Source: Anaerosoma sp034007245
GTDB taxonomy: Bacteria; Actinomycetota; Coriobacteriia; Anaerosomatales; Anaerosomataceae
Assembly (NCBI GenBank): GCA_034007245.1
Contig: JAVERH010000008.1
Location: 1-32,489, forward strand
Length of the DNA stretch: 32,489 nucleotides
Reading direction: 5' to 3'
The notes below the pieces were generated by a model. That model had not been told where the DNA came from, did not search any database, and saw nothing but the letters and a program-made list of their open reading frames with translations. Shown piece by piece: positions 31,501 through 32,489 of the stretch (its first letter is position 1; each line of letters starts with the position of its first letter). A program made the position numbers and the translations under genes.

Positions 31501-32157
31501 ATGACCACCCCACAACAAGCAGCCGAGATCGACACCCGACTCAAAGGACTGTACCCCGTTGCGACGATCGCCCTTGGCTACGAGACCGACTTCCAGTTAC
31601 TCATCGCTGTGATCCTCTCGGCCCAGACGACCGATATCGGCGTCAACAAAGTGACACCCGTGCTCTTCGAGCGGTTCCCCACCCCCGAGGCGCTTGCCGG
31701 TGCCGACCCCGCCGAGATCGAGCAGATCGTGCACTCCACCGGGTTCTTCCGCAACAAGACCAAGAACATCATCGGCGCTGCGCAGCGTATCGTGGCAGAG
31801 TACGACGGGCACGTCCCCGATACGATGGCAGACCTGCTCACTCTGCCGGGCGTCGCGCGCAAGACCGCCAACATCGTGCTCTATAACGCCTTCGGCAAGG
31901 CCGAGGGGGTGGCCGTGGACACGCACGTCTTCCGGCTCGCCCACCGACTCGGCTACTCCGCACAGAAGGACACCGGCAAGGTGGAACGCGACCTCATGGC
32001 ACTCTTCCCGAGCCGGGAGTGGGGGGCGCTCACATACCGGCTGATCGAACACGGACGTGCCATATGCGACGCCAGACGACCGATCTGCGGACAGTGCGCG
32101 CTCTCGGATATATGCCCGAGCGCGTTCACGGTGAAGGGCTGGCGCGAGCAGGCCTGA
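31501..32157 (+). CDS. nth: Endonuclease III (DNA glycosylase/AP lyase)
   Basis: Base-excision repair enzyme for oxidised pyrimidines. The 218 residues carry the helix-hairpin-helix LPGVARKTANIVLYNAFG with the catalytic Lys in RKTA, the catalytic Asp in VAVDTHVFRLAHRLG, and a C-terminal 4Fe-4S loop with the classic spacing C-x6-C-x2-C-x5-C (CDARRPICGQCALSDIC). The ATG at 31501 has GGAGG four bases upstream; the frame's extension to 31420 has no ribosome binding site and is not like Nth. Divergent from mfd, another repair gene, and convergent with the DUF554 gene, whose stop codon lies 6 bases away. Confidence 0.97.
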   Translation: MTTPQQAAEIDTRLKGLYPVATIALGYETDFQLLIAVILSAQTTDIGVNKVTPVLFERFPTPEALAGADPAEIEQIVHSTGFFRNKTKNIIGAAQRIVAEYDGHVPDTMADLLTLPGVARKTANIVLYNAFGKAEGVAVDTHVFRLAHRLGYSAQKDTGKVERDLMALFPSREWGALTYRLIEHGRAICDARRPICGQCALSDICPSAFTVKGWREQA

Positions 32158-32163
32158 CGCGCC

Positions 32164-32489
32164 CTAGGCGAACACCAGCGCAAGCGCCGCCGCAAGGAAG
32201 ACCGCCGGCAGCATATTGCCCACAGGCAGCCGCTTGATCTGCGCGAGATCCAATCCGATCGCCAGGATGAGCGCACCGCCGACCGCCTCTATCGATGCGA
32301 TGACGGCAGGAGTGATGAGCGGCTCCACGCTGTGCGCCGCCAGCGCGATACCGCCCTGTATCAGCAGGATCGGGATAACCGAGAGACCGACACCGACGCC
32401 AAGCGTCGTCGCAAGAGCGATAGCAGCGATGCCGTCCAGCAGCGCCTTCAAGAACAGCAGCGACGGATCACCAAGACCGTCTTGGAGAG
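32164..32489 (-). CDS. DUF554 membrane protein, 5' end beyond window
   Basis: The C-terminal 107 residues of an integral membrane protein of the DUF554 (YdfK/YqgA) family; the frame is open to the right edge. It reads LQDGLGDPSLLFLKALLDGI, then AAIALATTLGVGVGLSVIPILLIQGGIAL, the Gly-rich EAVGGALILAIGLDLAQIKRLPVGNMLP, and a final helix. A start at 32451 would be wrong because the family motif QDGL-GDPSLL lies upstream of it. Function unknown. It ends 6 bases from nth, on the opposite strand, leaving no room for an intrinsic terminator between them. Confidence 0.85.
   Translation of the reverse strand, partial: LQDGLGDPSLLFLKALLDGIAAIALATTLGVGVGLSVIPILLIQGGIALAAHSVEPLITPAVIASIEAVGGALILAIGLDLAQIKRLPVGNMLPAVFLAAALALVFA

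Overview
The window is GC-rich chromosomal DNA from what I infer to be an anaerobic actinobacterium, most likely of the class Coriobacteriia. The inference rests on base composition and on a core block typical of that group: mfd, PrsA-like foldase, MazG, enolase, a FtsB-like protein, DUF501 and Ppx/GppA. It also rests on a full selenocysteine (Sec) pathway. No phage, transposase, insertion sequence or CRISPR array is visible. Almost every gene lies on the minus strand; the exceptions are a two-gene cassette (8713-13670) and nth (31501-32157).

Layout from right to left, following minus-strand transcription. A partial DUF554 membrane protein (32164 to the right edge) converges with nth. mfd diverges from nth and leads mfd - prsA-like foldase - mazG - eno - pyk (31332 to 22659). 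A promoter at about 22600 then starts ftsB-like - DUF501 - ppx - tRNA-Leu(UAA) - a tightly overlapping set of a B12-binding protein, a TPR protein, a glycosidase-like protein and an EAL phosphodiesterase - a META-domain protein - selD (22524 to 13694). Facing it on the plus strand is a cassette of a zinc-ribbon membrane protein and a 1431-residue exported protein. Left of that come selA-selB, a surface protein with seven FG-GAP repeats, tRNA-Sec (selC), a small Cys-rich ORF, a nitroreductase overlapping a FetAB-like ABC exporter, and a polyprenyl diphosphate synthase cut by the left edge.

The clearest biological theme is Sec incorporation. Within about 11.6 kb lie tRNA-Sec(UCA), the elongation factor SelB, the synthase SelA and the selenophosphate synthetase SelD. 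SelD is itself a selenoprotein: its reading frame runs through a UGA at codon 15, followed by a SECIS-like hairpin, and a standard gene caller would start it too late.

Other points for a second look: an in-frame amber codon exactly where MazG normally has a conserved Trp; a pyruvate kinase with the residue pair of K+-independent enzymes; a B12/TPR/glycosidase/EAL operon whose glycosidase seems to lack its nucleophile; and the zinc-ribbon plus giant exported protein pair, whose C-terminal domain I cannot place in a family and which is the best candidate here for something undescribed.
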